DNA of 64,000 nucleotides, taken from NCBI GenBank assembly GCA_016758965.1, contig JAEPRB010000016.1:124001-188000 (forward strand), given 5' to 3'. The stretch's first letter is position 1; every line of letters begins with the position of its first letter. Positions 34,577 through 45,739 of this stretch are shown one piece after another. A model generated the notes under the pieces. That model was not told where the DNA came from, made no database searches, and worked only from the letters and a program-made list of their open reading frames with translations. This stretch comes from Circinella minor. Taxonomy: Eukaryota; Mucoromycota; Mucoromycetes; Mucorales; Lichtheimiaceae. Position numbers and translations under genes: made by a program.

Positions 34577-36032
34577 CCATATTATTCCTTTCTTGCTACT
34601 TTACATACACCTAATTAGTCCTATAGTTATATTATGACTCTATAATTATCGTATTTAGTCATGTAAAATATAACAATAAGAGTAATTTCCTCTCTTTAAT
34701 TGTTATAAAAAATAGAGTTACATTTTTAAATTTGTTTGTTGCTACAGCAACAGTGTGTATATCAATTTTCTAATAATATCTTCATTTCCTCTATTCTCTC
34801 TTTTTATCTCTTACTATAAAGTGGAATTTTTTCCATTTATATTTTATCAATGCATCTAATGAAAGAAAACGAGGCATTTGAATTATAATCGCGCCTATGT
34901 TTATTTGAACGAATATAATTCATCACGTAGCCTATTTCTTTCTTTAATAATAAACTTAATCCCCGTGTATATTAAAAACAGTATTAGTTTGATTTATTCT
35001 TGTCGTCCCTACACGTCTAACCCAAGGATAAGGATTTTTATTTTTATTTTTTGCAGCCGCGGCTCGCAATTTTTTGGATCTGAACTTTATTTTGCCTATT
35101 GTTTTTAATCATAATGACTCCGTGGATTCATCCATTTTAATTGGCCCTAACTAAAAAACAGTATCTCTTTTATCGCACATAAATAAAAAGAGAAAGAAAA
35201 AAAGAGGAGGAATTAAGATACGATCGATATGTACTTATTTTAACTGCTATTTTTAGTAATATCAAAGAAAAATAACTTTAAATTCATTTAGGGTAAAGAT
35301 AACTTATACGTATATATGTAAGTGCACTTTTTTTTGGAGTGCATAAGGGTTTAATAGTAATGATTCAAAGTTCTATGTAATTCGAAAAACGTTACCCTTT
35401 TCTTCAACATGTGCAATATAATTAGGTAAATATTAAATGTATTAGATTATTATCTTACGTATTTCATTGGAATCAATTAACAACAAAGTACATGAGACAT
35501 ATCGTAAAAAGAAAAAAAATGAAAAGAATAGTTAAAGTTTCATAAATATCAGTGTGCATGAGACTTTTGAAAAATATATCATAAAACAAAAAGGTACAGG
35601 TAAAAAAATCCCATGAATCCATTCATGTGTTATGTGTGGATGCGTGTGTGAAAATATATACATATTCACTAAAATTAGGGAAAATAATTTACGAAAAAGA
35701 AATCTGATAAGAAAGATACACAAATGATTGAAGGTTTATACATAATGTGACGAGATAGTAATACTAAAAAGAAGAAGAAAAAAACTAAGCGATTATTTTA
35801 ATCATGTCGTCATTTTGTCTTAATTATTTTAAACAAGACTTTGGAGGTAGAAAATAATAATGAAGTATCATACGTAATGAAAGAAAATCAATGTACTATG
35901 TAGTAATAATAGTAATTTACCTGCCAATTTTACTATTATTAATTATTTAAATAACCTAGTTAAGTAAATTAATGTATTACTAAATAATAGTTAAAGACAT
36001 ATGTTACATTGTGTAGCAAACAACACACATAA
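34421..36032. other. Spacer with a (TA)n microsatellite
   Basis: About 1.6 kb of AT-rich DNA. A TA repeat of about 14 units lies near 34549-34576. No gene supported. Confidence 0.55.
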
Positions 36033-36203
36033 ATGGAGAATTATAGTCGTCATGATGATTGGCCAAAAATTAAAGCAGAAGTAGTTGGTGCCGAGGAATT
36101 TACAAATCAAGGATCTCTAAGAAAAATATTATATCCGAAGGCCGGGCGAACTGTGACAATAAAACCATTTCAATTTCCTGGAATAAAAGTTATAGTAAAA
36201 TAA
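36033..36203 (+). CDS. Small open frame of unknown status (56 aa)
   Basis: ATG to TAA without introns: MENYSRHDDWPKIKAEVVGA, then a basic stretch with KILYPKAGRTVTIKPF. The composition is unlike the surrounding low-complexity DNA, which is the only reason to list it. It may be a piece of the decayed transposon just downstream. No domain recognised. Confidence 0.25.
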   Translation: MENYSRHDDWPKIKAEVVGAEEFTNQGSLRKILYPKAGRTVTIKPFQFPGIKVIVK

Positions 36204-36548
36204 AAATTGGTCCGATTTTTTTAATCTTTGTTAAATGTTTGCATTACACGTTATAGATCAAAAAATGAGTAATAATGAATTAAAGAGGCCATTAATCTAT
36301 GATAGTCTTATCTTAAATGATGGGAGGTTGGAATTGTTATTTTTCTTACGTTTTTTTATTTAGTGGGTATCGTTAGCTGTGTTAAAGTTATCTAATAGCA
36401 AGATGTCTTGTTGTAATAAATGAAAATAATGGTGTAATATTATATCGTCAACTGATAAAGGTCATTGGGGCTTTTCCAATGGTATGTTATATATGCTCTA
36501 CAGTAAAAGAGCAACCCAATTTTATTTTATTTTTAAAAAAAGGAAAAC

Positions 36549-36671
36549 CAACGTGGACACTGGGAGCAAAAACAAACAAATCACTTAGTTGTTTGTGCAT
36601 GGCGGGATAAAGCTAAAAAGAATTTGTGTACTCTTAATGCATGGGCCACACGGCATCATCACAAATTATAA
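36549..36671 (+). mobile_element. Possible piggyBac-like transposase fragment
   Basis: The plus frame reads QRGHWEQKQTNHLVVCAWRD, then KAKKNLCTLNAWATRHHH and a stop. The order RG-(D/H)-(Y/W)...hydrophobic-x-x-W-x-D-x-K...L recalls the strand around the second catalytic Asp of piggyBac (DDE_Tnp_1_7) transposases. Only this piece is visible and neighbouring DNA is eroded. Confidence 0.3.
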
Positions 36672-37947
36672 GAAAAGGAAAGCAAAAAGAACTGAGCAAC
36701 TTGAGGCGCAAAGGAAAAATAGATTTGTCATCTCAAGCTCATGAAGAAACGTAACCTTATTTCGAAGCTAATAGCCCAATAGCTGCTTTTGGTATAATTA
36801 CTTATACATATTACAAATTACTATCAATTTCATGAAGTCAAGAAAAAAAAATATGGAAGGTTTATTTTGACAAGTACTACTATGTGCCAAAAGTAAACAC
36901 ATTTTTGACTTTGCATTGATTACAAATCAAAAATGTTTTACTGCTATAAGGTTTAGTGTCATGAAGCATTTAGGCCAATAGTGTACAGCCCCATTATCCT
37001 CTGTTTGCTAGGTATATACAAAAATAGTAAAAGTAATGGCATCATGAATTTTTTACAGGTGTTACGTACAACAAAAGAATGACTCAAAGCTTGTTCTAAG
37101 ATCTGCGGAATATTCTCCCCGCGTCTGGCTACCTAACGCCTGTTATTTTTCTTGGATCAATTTATTATTTGGAAAATGCTGCCATCCGTTAGACATTACC
37201 AGTCTCAAGTTTTGTACAATTCAGTTTGATTCAATCAACTTGCAGCATACGTTCACCTTGTTTTATAGAAAGTGTTTTTACAATATATAATACCATACCA
37301 ATTTTTTAACAATATTCAAGGGAAAATCTAAAAAAGAAATATTTGTTTATATCACAAAACATAAAACCCAAGTGATCAACAACAACAACTTTTGTTTTGC
37401 ATTTGTAAGCAAACCAATATACATCTTTATATAAAAAAAATTAAAGATTAGCAAGACATCCTTAACAAATCAGTATAATCTTGAGGCTGTGTTTTGTCTA
37501 GAACACTAAGATAATAGGACGGGTAAAAGAATCCAAAAGAAAATTTTTGACAGATCCGGTTAAAATACAATCGTGTGGAACCCAAATGACCTTCATGACT
37601 CACCTCATCGATGGAAAATGATCAATTTTCACTTTTTTTTGTCCGCAGCACAATATTAATAATATAATGAAGAAAAATGATCATGATTGTTGTAAAAAAA
37701 AAAAACTAAATTATAATCATAATAGTAATATATCACGACAACAACTTCCCCCACCAACATTTACTTATTTACACAACTTCCTTTCTCCCCGATTTCACGG
37801 AGATCTTTAATTGTATCATATTTATCATCACTCCATCCTTACCGTAAATATATATTTTTTTTCTTGGTCTTACGTACACAAACATGCATGTGCCTTTTTC
37901 TTTTCTTTTTTAAACGCTGTGCGGCAATTTAACAAATTTTAGATTTT
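36672..37947. other. Spacer upstream of the arrestin gene
   Basis: No gene seen. AT-rich with homopolymer tracts. Confidence 0.55.
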
Positions 37948-37956
37948 TATAAAAAG
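37948..37956 (+). promoter_or_regulatory. TATA box of the arrestin gene
   Basis: TATAAAAAG, 105 nt before the ATG at 38061. Confidence 0.5.
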
Positions 37957-38060
37957 AGACCTTTCCAATCGCGGTTTTTTCTCTCTTTTTTCTTTCTTCT
38001 TGTCTTGGATAATCAAATTGATATTGTCAACTTTAAGTTAAAAAAAAGCAACAAGTGATT

Positions 38061-40260
38061 ATGACTTTTACAGCAAAAAAAAATTATTTACGGCTTATCC
38101 TAGATGAGCCTGTTTCATATCTAGGGAATACAAATGGTACAATTGTTGTACGAGGTGAAGTTATTGTCAATTTTACAAAAGATACTCCCATTCAAGGGCC
38201 TATTGAGCTTTTGTTTGAAGGGCTTCAACGATTTTATCCATGGAGAGGTACGGAATTATACATTCTATATTTCAATAACATATAGAAACGTATACTACTT
38301 TCTTCCGGAAAAATTTTACTAACATAAATAATCAAAACACACACTCTATATAGAAATAATGGGGTCAAGTTCACCAGGAAAGCCAATTGATACAAAACTT
38401 CATGTCATTGAATTATCATTATTACCCCCTAACTTACATGGTATTATGCCTTCTGGTATACAGCGTTTCCCATTCGAATTCCCATTACCGGGTTCATTAC
38501 CTATTACTTTGCATATTCCCGACCGCTTGGATATTAGTTACAAATTAACAGCTACACTTCGAAAATCTTCAGATGATTCATCATCCATGTCATTTTTGGA
38601 TCGATTTAACAAAAAACAAAAAATGGTTTCAACTGCTAGTTTACGACTTGTTCGTGCCATTGAACCTATTACTAGTTTAACACCACGACAACGACAGCAG
38701 CAACAAGGAGAGCAGCAACCCAGCATGTCAACATCACCGCAACAACATCAGCAGTCGTCGTCGGCAGCAACAACAAGAGTATCAACCTCTGCTTTGCCGT
38801 CAGGAGACTTATTGGCACCTTCAGCAGAAGAAGAAGTAATAAATGGACCTCATCGGCGAACAAGTCTTGATCGCTATTTTGACCTTAGTAATGGGGAAGA
38901 AGATGGTGTTATTCATCCTTCCTATTTTGGACAATTCCATTTGGGTCTAGCATTAGATGAACAACATGATCGATTGGCTTATTCTATGGCTGGAAGAACA
39001 GTTGATAATTGGGGTCGACCAGCAGATGGGTTAGAATATGGTTTACGATATCGATTAGGTATTGATCGTACAGCTATTGCCATCGGTACTAGTATTGGTA
39101 TTGAAGTTCTGTTGGAACCTTTATTAAGCAACATCAAGATTCGGTCAATTGTGACACGTCTGTCAGAAACTCGAGAATATACAATGAAGGTTCCTGGCGA
39201 TCATTCAGGCGCACATAAAAAAGGTCAAGCAGAAACCAAGCAATCAGAAGAAACACTGGCTATGGTATTAAAATGGGCTTATGGATATCCAACAGAACAT
39301 GATGGAAGTAGTAGTTGCACAAGTTCATCCGACCCAGGTCAACATCATGAACACAAAAACAAGAATAAAGAACGACGGACACTAAGCCGACGATACCGCC
39401 ATCACCGTAGTCATTGGTCAGATGAAGTCCATAGTAATCGCAGATCTATGATTGAAAAGGGAAGTTCAAATGGTAGCAATTATGATACAACACGAAATAA
39501 TGGTGAAGGAGGATCGGATGTAGCAGGGTTTATTCATCCATATATCACGGAACAGGGGAAAGTGGAGGATGATCATGATAAAGAAGACGACCCACAGACT
39601 TGCGGGGAACTATTAAATTTAAAATCATTGTATCAGCCTGTTCATGTTGGCGAATATTTCGAAGGACGATTTGTCATGCCTGTACCAACTTGCGAACACT
39701 TTTTACGACCCACCATGGTAGGTGAAAGTGTTTCTATTCGCCATTGGTTAGATCTCATTGTTGCCATTGAATGTGACGGTAAATTGTTCAGAGTGACTTT
39801 GACAACACCAGTACGATTGTTGGATTGTCGATTGGTAGCTGCTGATGACGAACGACAAACAATTTTGCCGCCTCCACCAAGTTACGAAACTATTCAACAA
39901 GTTAAAATCAATGGCAGTGCTTCGTCACCAACAGATCAAACTGAATTTTGGGTACAGCGTTGGCCAATTACTCAGGATGCGGTATGGGGAAGTTGCTTTT
40001 GCTGTCCTTGTCAAGCTAAATTACTTAAAGAAGAGGAAAAGAAATCTGGTAACAACAGTAACAAGAACACTCTTACTAATAGTCAAAGTAGTGGTGGTAG
40101 GTCGAATAATGTTAATAGCACTTTCAATGAATTTCGACAATCAGCAGTGCCTTTTTCTCTTGCTACTACTACAACAACTTCTCCCTCTTCCGCTAACTCT
40201 TTTTCCGGTCCACCTCCATCAATGCAACCTGAATGGGGTCCACCGCCTGCATACTTTTAG
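38061..40260 (+). CDS. Alpha-arrestin (ART-type ubiquitin ligase adaptor)
   Basis: Two exons (38061-38247 and 38354-40260) close to 697 residues. The N-terminal arrestin fold is recognisable from RLILDEPVSYLGNTNGTIVV, VRGEVIVNF, PIELLFEGLQRFYPW and, across the intron, FPFEFPLPGSLP. The arrestin C-domain follows with LEYGLRYRLGIDRTAIAIG, and continues after a disordered basic insert with HYF-type strands (PVHVGEYFEGRFVMPVP). Two PPxY motifs, PPPPSYE and the C-terminal GPPPAYF, should bind WW domains of Rsp5/Nedd4-type ligases. Family members direct endocytosis and sorting of nutrient transporters. Gln-rich and Ser-rich inserts (around residues 170-205 and near the C-terminus) are disordered. 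Start at 38061 is the first ATG; the six bases before it only extend the frame through GTG. Confidence 0.88.
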
Positions 40261-40746
40261 ACTCGAGTCTAGTACTTTACATACCATTTTGTTCTAGTCT
40301 TTACTTTTCAATATATCTTTTCTCTGGTTTTATTATTGTATGATATTTTATGCTCCTTAATATGCTTATAATATACACTTTTAATACATATGTCTATTCC
40401 CTTTTGTATCATCCCTCCTTTTATGATAGTTGTATTTCTCTACCCCCCCTTTTGCTTTTTCTTCTACTACTGTATTCTTGTTCTAGTTCTTTTATTTTCT
40501 TCATCTGTTCATATATAGATTTCTTTTTTTTGTTTATCAATATCTAGTATATAGTCATTGTAATAATTTATCATATTCCAAATTTTGAAAAAAATCCCTA
40601 ATAAAATTATTTAATATGAGTAAATCAAAAATCTCAGAAGGCCAAAACTCCTTGATCTTATTATTGTAATAATAGTAATAATATTAAATTTTAGGATCTC
40701 CTTCTTTTACGTTTTTACTTCTCATCTCCTTTTTTGTAATAAATTG
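40261..40746. other. Spacer
   Basis: Terminator and promoter region between two plus-strand genes; no gene seen. Confidence 0.6.
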
Positions 40747-40755
40747 TATAAAAAG
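40747..40755 (+). promoter_or_regulatory. TATA box of the defensin-like gene
   Basis: TATAAAAAG, 156 nt upstream of the ATG. A CA-rich leader (ACACAATACAAACGACC) precedes the start. Confidence 0.5.
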
Positions 40756-40902
40756 ATATCACTAAATAGGACCACTCTTCAAATTTTTTGAACATTCTTT
40801 CTTTCTTCTTCTTTTTCTTCAATCACTACGTAAAGACACAATACAAACGACCAAGAAAAAAACCCAAATAACATCAGCAACTGTACAAAAATAAAAATAA
40901 AT

Positions 40903-41196
40903 ATGCTTTTCAACAAAACTTTGATCTCCATTGGCGCTATTGTGCTTGGAATGACAACCTCTTTGGTAAACTCATCACCATCATCATCTGATAACGAAAA
41001 GTTTCAAAGTAAACGTTCCACGATGTTATCCAAAGTCTTTGGAAAGCGAGATTGTAATTTTGATTGCGGTAGCAATGGTATTCCAGATTGTGATTCAAGG
41101 TGCCAAAATTCCGGGGTCGACAAATTTTTGGTTTCAGCTTGTGTTGGTGGTAAATGTTATTGTGGTTTTGATCCTTCTATGTATCCTTCAGGATAA
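40903..41196 (+). CDS. Defensin-like secreted cysteine-rich peptide precursor (97 aa)
   Basis: Single exon. Residues 1-24 are a signal peptide (hydrophobic ISIGAIVLGMTTSLV). A Ser-rich propeptide carries two dibasic sites, SKR at 36-38 and GKR at 47-49, suited to Kex2-type processing. The predicted mature peptide of 48 residues has seven Cys at 51, 55, 63, 67, 80, 85 and 87. C63-x3-C67 and C80-x4-C85-x-C87, with GK before C85, match the CxxxC...CxC core of cysteine-stabilised alpha-beta (CS-alpha-beta) peptides such as fungal and insect defensins. The extra Cys51 makes an odd number, which is unusual. Antimicrobial action is inferred from the family pattern only; a non-defensin effector or wall peptide is possible. 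Confidence 0.7.
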   Translation: MLFNKTLISIGAIVLGMTTSLVNSSPSSSDNEKFQSKRSTMLSKVFGKRDCNFDCGSNGIPDCDSRCQNSGVDKFLVSACVGGKCYCGFDPSMYPSG

Positions 41197-41705
41197 GTAG
41201 ATTTGAAAAAAAAAACCACAAAGCAAGTTACAAAAAATTCTATTTTGTTATTTTTAATATTCTCTATTGTTAACATTATTATCCAATTAAATTTTTCCTG
41301 TTTTTTCAATCCCTCTCTTTCTACTACGTAATTTCTCTAAATATATCATTTTTTTCTCCCCCCTCCTGTTATTTGTTATTTGTTCATTGTCCCTTTCTCT
41401 CTTTCCATCTTCTTATAGTAGTCATAAACATTTATTTAATTTGTGCCGAGTACGTAAACCAATTTGGTTTTTTAATAAGTTTATAAATAATAATAAACCT
41501 TATTTATTCTTCTTTTTATTCGCGTAGCAACAATTTTTTTTTTTTTTTTTGGTTTAATCCTGGTTACCATGGTAACTTGTGTCACTTTTATTTGCATAAA
41601 CGAGAGAAAATTTTTTTCTTCTGTCATTGAAGTAATTTTTTTTTTTTGAACTCTCCTTTATTTTTCACCATTTTGTCATTCTTTAGAACACTCGTTACTC
41701 AAATC
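41197..41705. other. Spacer upstream of MYG1
   Basis: About 500 nt with T tracts; no gene seen. Confidence 0.6.
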
Positions 41706-43519
41706 ATGCCCAAGGTAAAAAAGAAAACGAAAAAAAACTAATATAATTCAATACTGGAATTTATAACTAAAAACTTACAAACTTTTTAACTGGATACAGG
41801 TTATCGGTACTCATAGTGGTCATTTCCATTGGTAAGATAAAATAGGAAAATAGTGTCAAACAACTTATATAAGAACCCGTTTTTTTTTACCGTGTCAAAA
41901 TGTTTATTATAATTATTTACTATTATTATTTATTAGCGATGAAGCATTAGCTGTATGGATGCTTAAACAAACAAAAGATTTCCAAGGTGCTAGCCTTGTT
42001 CGTACACGCGATCCTTCAAAATTAGCTGAATGTAATGTCGTTGTTGACGTTGGAGGTGTTTACGATCCAGCTCAACATAAATACGATCACCACCAGGTAA
42101 AAAAAATTTTTTTTAATCAAACATTTACAAACATACACAGAAAAATATTACATGTTAATATATATATATGTATTAATACATGTTTTTATATATATAGCGC
42201 GGATTCACAGAAACTTTTGATGATAAACATGCTACCAAATTGAGTTCAGCTGGTCTCGTCTATAAGCATTTTGGACGTGAAGTCATTGCCAATTTGTTAA
42301 AGAAGCCCGAAACAGCAGAAGACGTTGAAACCATTTATCAAAAGACTTATAATGTTAGTATTAGGAGAAGGAGAAAAGGAAGTGATTTGGGGTGATTATT
42401 ACGGAGAGAATAGACGAGAGGAAGAGGAGAGAAAGGGACTACATAACATATTGACACAAAGATATTTGTATATCATCATAATAGGATTTCATTGAATCCC
42501 TTGATGCCAACGATAACGGTATTAGCGCTTATCCTAATACCTTGACTCCATTATTCAAGGAAAGTCCTACAAGTCTTGCACAACGTGTAGGTCAAAAGAA
42601 TCCTTCATGGAACGAGACACTTACTGACCCTGAAGTTGATGTAAGTATAGATATAATTAGGGGGAGTGATTATATGTATTTGTATGTGTGTGTGAGAGAG
42701 AGAAAGAGAGAGAGAGAGTCTAACTTAAGGATTTATTAATTATTTCATCCAATAGGAACGATTTGTATCAGCTTCTGATATGGCAGGAAGTGAATTAGCA
42801 GGTTTTGTTGAAGCCATGGCCAACTCTTGGTTACCTGCTCGATCGCTTGTTGTTGATGCTTTGGAAAAACGTGATCAAGTCAATGCTTCTGGTCGTGTAA
42901 TTGCATTGGAGCGCTCGTGTCCTTGGAAGGAACATTTGATGGATCTTGAAAAAGAACGTGGTTTAGAAGGTGATAATAATATTTTATATGTTTTATATCC
43001 AGAATCTTCTCCAGAAGGTAATTGGCGCATTCAATGTGTTCCTACTCGTCCTCAAGGTTTTGAAAACAGAAAAAGTCTTCCAGAAAGGTAAAAAAAAATA
43101 GTTATTTATATCTCATAATCCGTAACCTCAACTTCGGTTCGTGTGGCAAAAAAAATAATACAAAGAACATCCTAAATAAGAAAGGATTATGTATTAATTA
43201 TAACAAACCTGTTTATCCCCCCCCCAATCCATGCACATCCCATTTTGACAATTTATTTATAGCTGGAGAGGTTACCGCGATCAAGAATTAAGTGAAATCT
43301 CAAAAGTGGACGGATGTATTTTCGTCCATGCTGGGGGGTAAGTTATAATTAATTTTCTTTTTTTTCCTGTATTTATTATATCAAATTTAAGACTTTATAA
43401 ATTTCATGAACCGAACATGACGCTAAACTGAAAATATTGATTTATCATGTAGATTTATTGGTGGTAATAAATCACGTCATGGTGCATATGAAATGGCACG
43501 TTTGGCCTTGGAATTGTAA
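41706..43519 (+). CDS. MYG1: MYG1 family exonuclease/hydrolase
   Basis: Eight exons close exactly to 328 residues: 41706-41714 (9 nt), 41800-41831, 41937-42096, 42198-42353, 42485-42640, 42756-43087, 43263-43337 and 43453-43519. The UPF0160/MYG1 signature is unmistakable: THSGHFHCDEALAVWML, VVDVGGVYDPAQHKYDHHQ (DHH-like metal site), SSAGLVYKHFG, SWLPARSLVVDALEKR and the C-terminal SWRGYRDQEL, then IFVHAGGFIGG. Human MYG1 has been described as a 3'-5' RNA exonuclease acting in nucleus and mitochondria. All His and Asp residues of the metal motifs are present. The first coding exon is only three codons (MPK), fixed by the donor CAAG/GTAAAA and the expected family start. Confidence 0.93.
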
Positions 43520-43893
43520 GAAAAAAAAGGAACAAACAAAAAAAATGACATATCATTAAAAAAACATAACACAATTTTATTATTATTATTATTATTATTA
43601 TTCCTATTATTATTTTTGTTTTTGCATAAATAAATGATTTATGATTTGATAATTATTATTTTTTTCTTTTGCATATATAATTTCATTTTTTTTTTACATA
43701 GAAAGGTGAATTGATTTGATGAATAAATAAAATAAAAAAGAACAAGCAACAACAATTTAGTGAAAATAAGTGCAAAGAAAAAAGAAAATCAAAATTTAAA
43801 GAAGCATATATAAAAAGAAGAAAAAAAATTACTAGAAATTCTATACATATAAAAAAATATATATTACACAACAACGATCGACTCCCCCCTTTT

Positions 43894-45739
43894 TCATTCA
43901 TGTTTGACTCGTTTATTGAGTATATCATCTTGATCTAATAATGGAGACCGTTTTGCCCTGATAATGTATAAGAGAGTAAAAAAAAATTCATGATCCGGTT
44001 AGATTCATTTATTACCTAAACATTTTTTCGCACAGTCGCTCCGAATGTCAATTTCCATATTTGTACTAAAAGAAAAAAGAGATAAAAAAAACTCATGCAC
44101 TTACGTTATTTCCGACGATGATGTTGTTGCTAATGGTGACGATCTATACTCCCGTGGCTGTGATTGTTGCGATTGTTGAGGCTGCTGCTGATGTAGAGTG
44201 GGAGGTTGTGATTGTGGTGGCGCTTGGCTTGGCGGCCAATGAAACATTCCACTTGTAGTAGGTGTTGCTGAGAAATGTAGTGGACTGGGTAACTCACTTT
44301 GCTGGTAAAACTCTGGGTAAAACACAGAGGGAGAAGGTAAATTCTGCGCAAACTGCGATGGTGCTATCGTAGAAGTAGATACTCCTCCTACTCCTCCAGG
44401 TGGTGGACCTTGCTGTTGTTGTTCATGTGGAATTTGAACTCTTAGTGAATGATGTTGCTGTTGCTGGTGTTGTTGTTTATTTTGGGTCATTGAAGTGGGT
44501 GTAGCATAGGTGGTGGGTTGTGGTGAATTCATAGGGTTATTAGTTGTAGTTGTCGGCGTTGAATTAGATACATATAATGATGGTGGTTGAGGTTGTTGCT
44601 GCTGCGAACAAAAAAAAATATGAGTATATATTTTCATGTTTCACGTGAATTTTTGTTTTTTTACTTTTTTCTTTACGATGATATCAAATAAGCTGAAATA
44701 TATATAATATATACACTACCATATAATTTGGTCGTTCACGATTCATTGGGTCATAATGATGAGGAGGATACATTGAGCTTGAAGCAGGAGAATTTACCAT
44801 AATGGGAGAGGGTTTCGATGATAATAATTGTGTACCATTGTTTGATGTACGATACATTGGTTGCGGTGATTGAGCAGGATGTGTTTGATGCATCATTGAT
44901 TGCTGCTGTTGTTGCCTAACGACAGAATGATACGGAGAAGTTGAAGACGCAGAAGAAGAAGAATACAATGCTTGATGATGTGGAAGAGGATGATGGTGTT
45001 GCGATGATTGATGACTTGTAGTAGACGATAAACCAGGGGAAGGTGTAGCAGATGGCATTGTTGCTTTACCATCTTCTATACTTGTTTCTTCTCCATGTGT
45101 TGCCACTCCACCTACTCCTGTTGGCGTTTTTGATGACCCATCAGTTGAATCATTACTATCCGCATTAACAAACTATATAAAGAACATAAGACACTTAATC
45201 AATTGATTTGTTTATTGTTTTATTTATACATATATAGATATATATATAAATATATAAATGACGTGTTTGTCATTGTATAATTTAATAATTAAACTCACAT
45301 CTTTATTTGATTTACTTTCAAATGGTTTGTTATACTATTTATATTAACCATTTGTTTAATTAAATATCTTTATAAATGTCAAATTAATTCATTTTTTTAT
45401 ATTTACCTCGGTATATTGCATCAAAATTCTATCAATGTCCGTGCTTGCATATTGAACTAATTTACCATGTGTATTGAAGATGATCAAAGCAACTTGGCAA
45501 TCACATAATACACTTAGTTCATAAGCTTTTTTCATTAAACCATTCTTTCTTTTCAAAAATGTCACCTAATTATAAATTCGTCTATGTAAGCTTCTATTTT
45601 TATGTTTCATTTATCTATCCCCAATCTTTTTCCTTTTATGTAGGCCAGCTATTTATATCACGACGTGTCATTTTTTTTCAGTTACCTGACGATTGCGTTC
45701 ATCTTGAATGGTCTGAATCTTGATTTTTTTACGACCCAT
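43894..45739 (-). CDS. MEF2-type MADS-box transcription factor
   Basis: Six exons close to 420 residues: 45686-45739, 45407-45565, 45299-45334 (36 nt), 44720-45172, 44105-44601 and 43894-43957. The N-terminus is the MADS domain: [49 protein letters not shown]. The following [18 protein letters not shown] then [12 protein letters not shown] matches the MEF2 extension, the last part encoded by the 36-nt exon. The rest is disordered and rich in Gln, Pro, Ser and His. The C-terminal exon adds a basic tail ([11 protein letters not shown]...NKRVKHE). In fungi, MEF2-type factors (Rlm1 group) act downstream of the cell-wall-integrity MAP kinase; Ser/Thr-Pro sites are plentiful here. The last junction is chosen by frame and is less certain. 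Confidence 0.9.
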
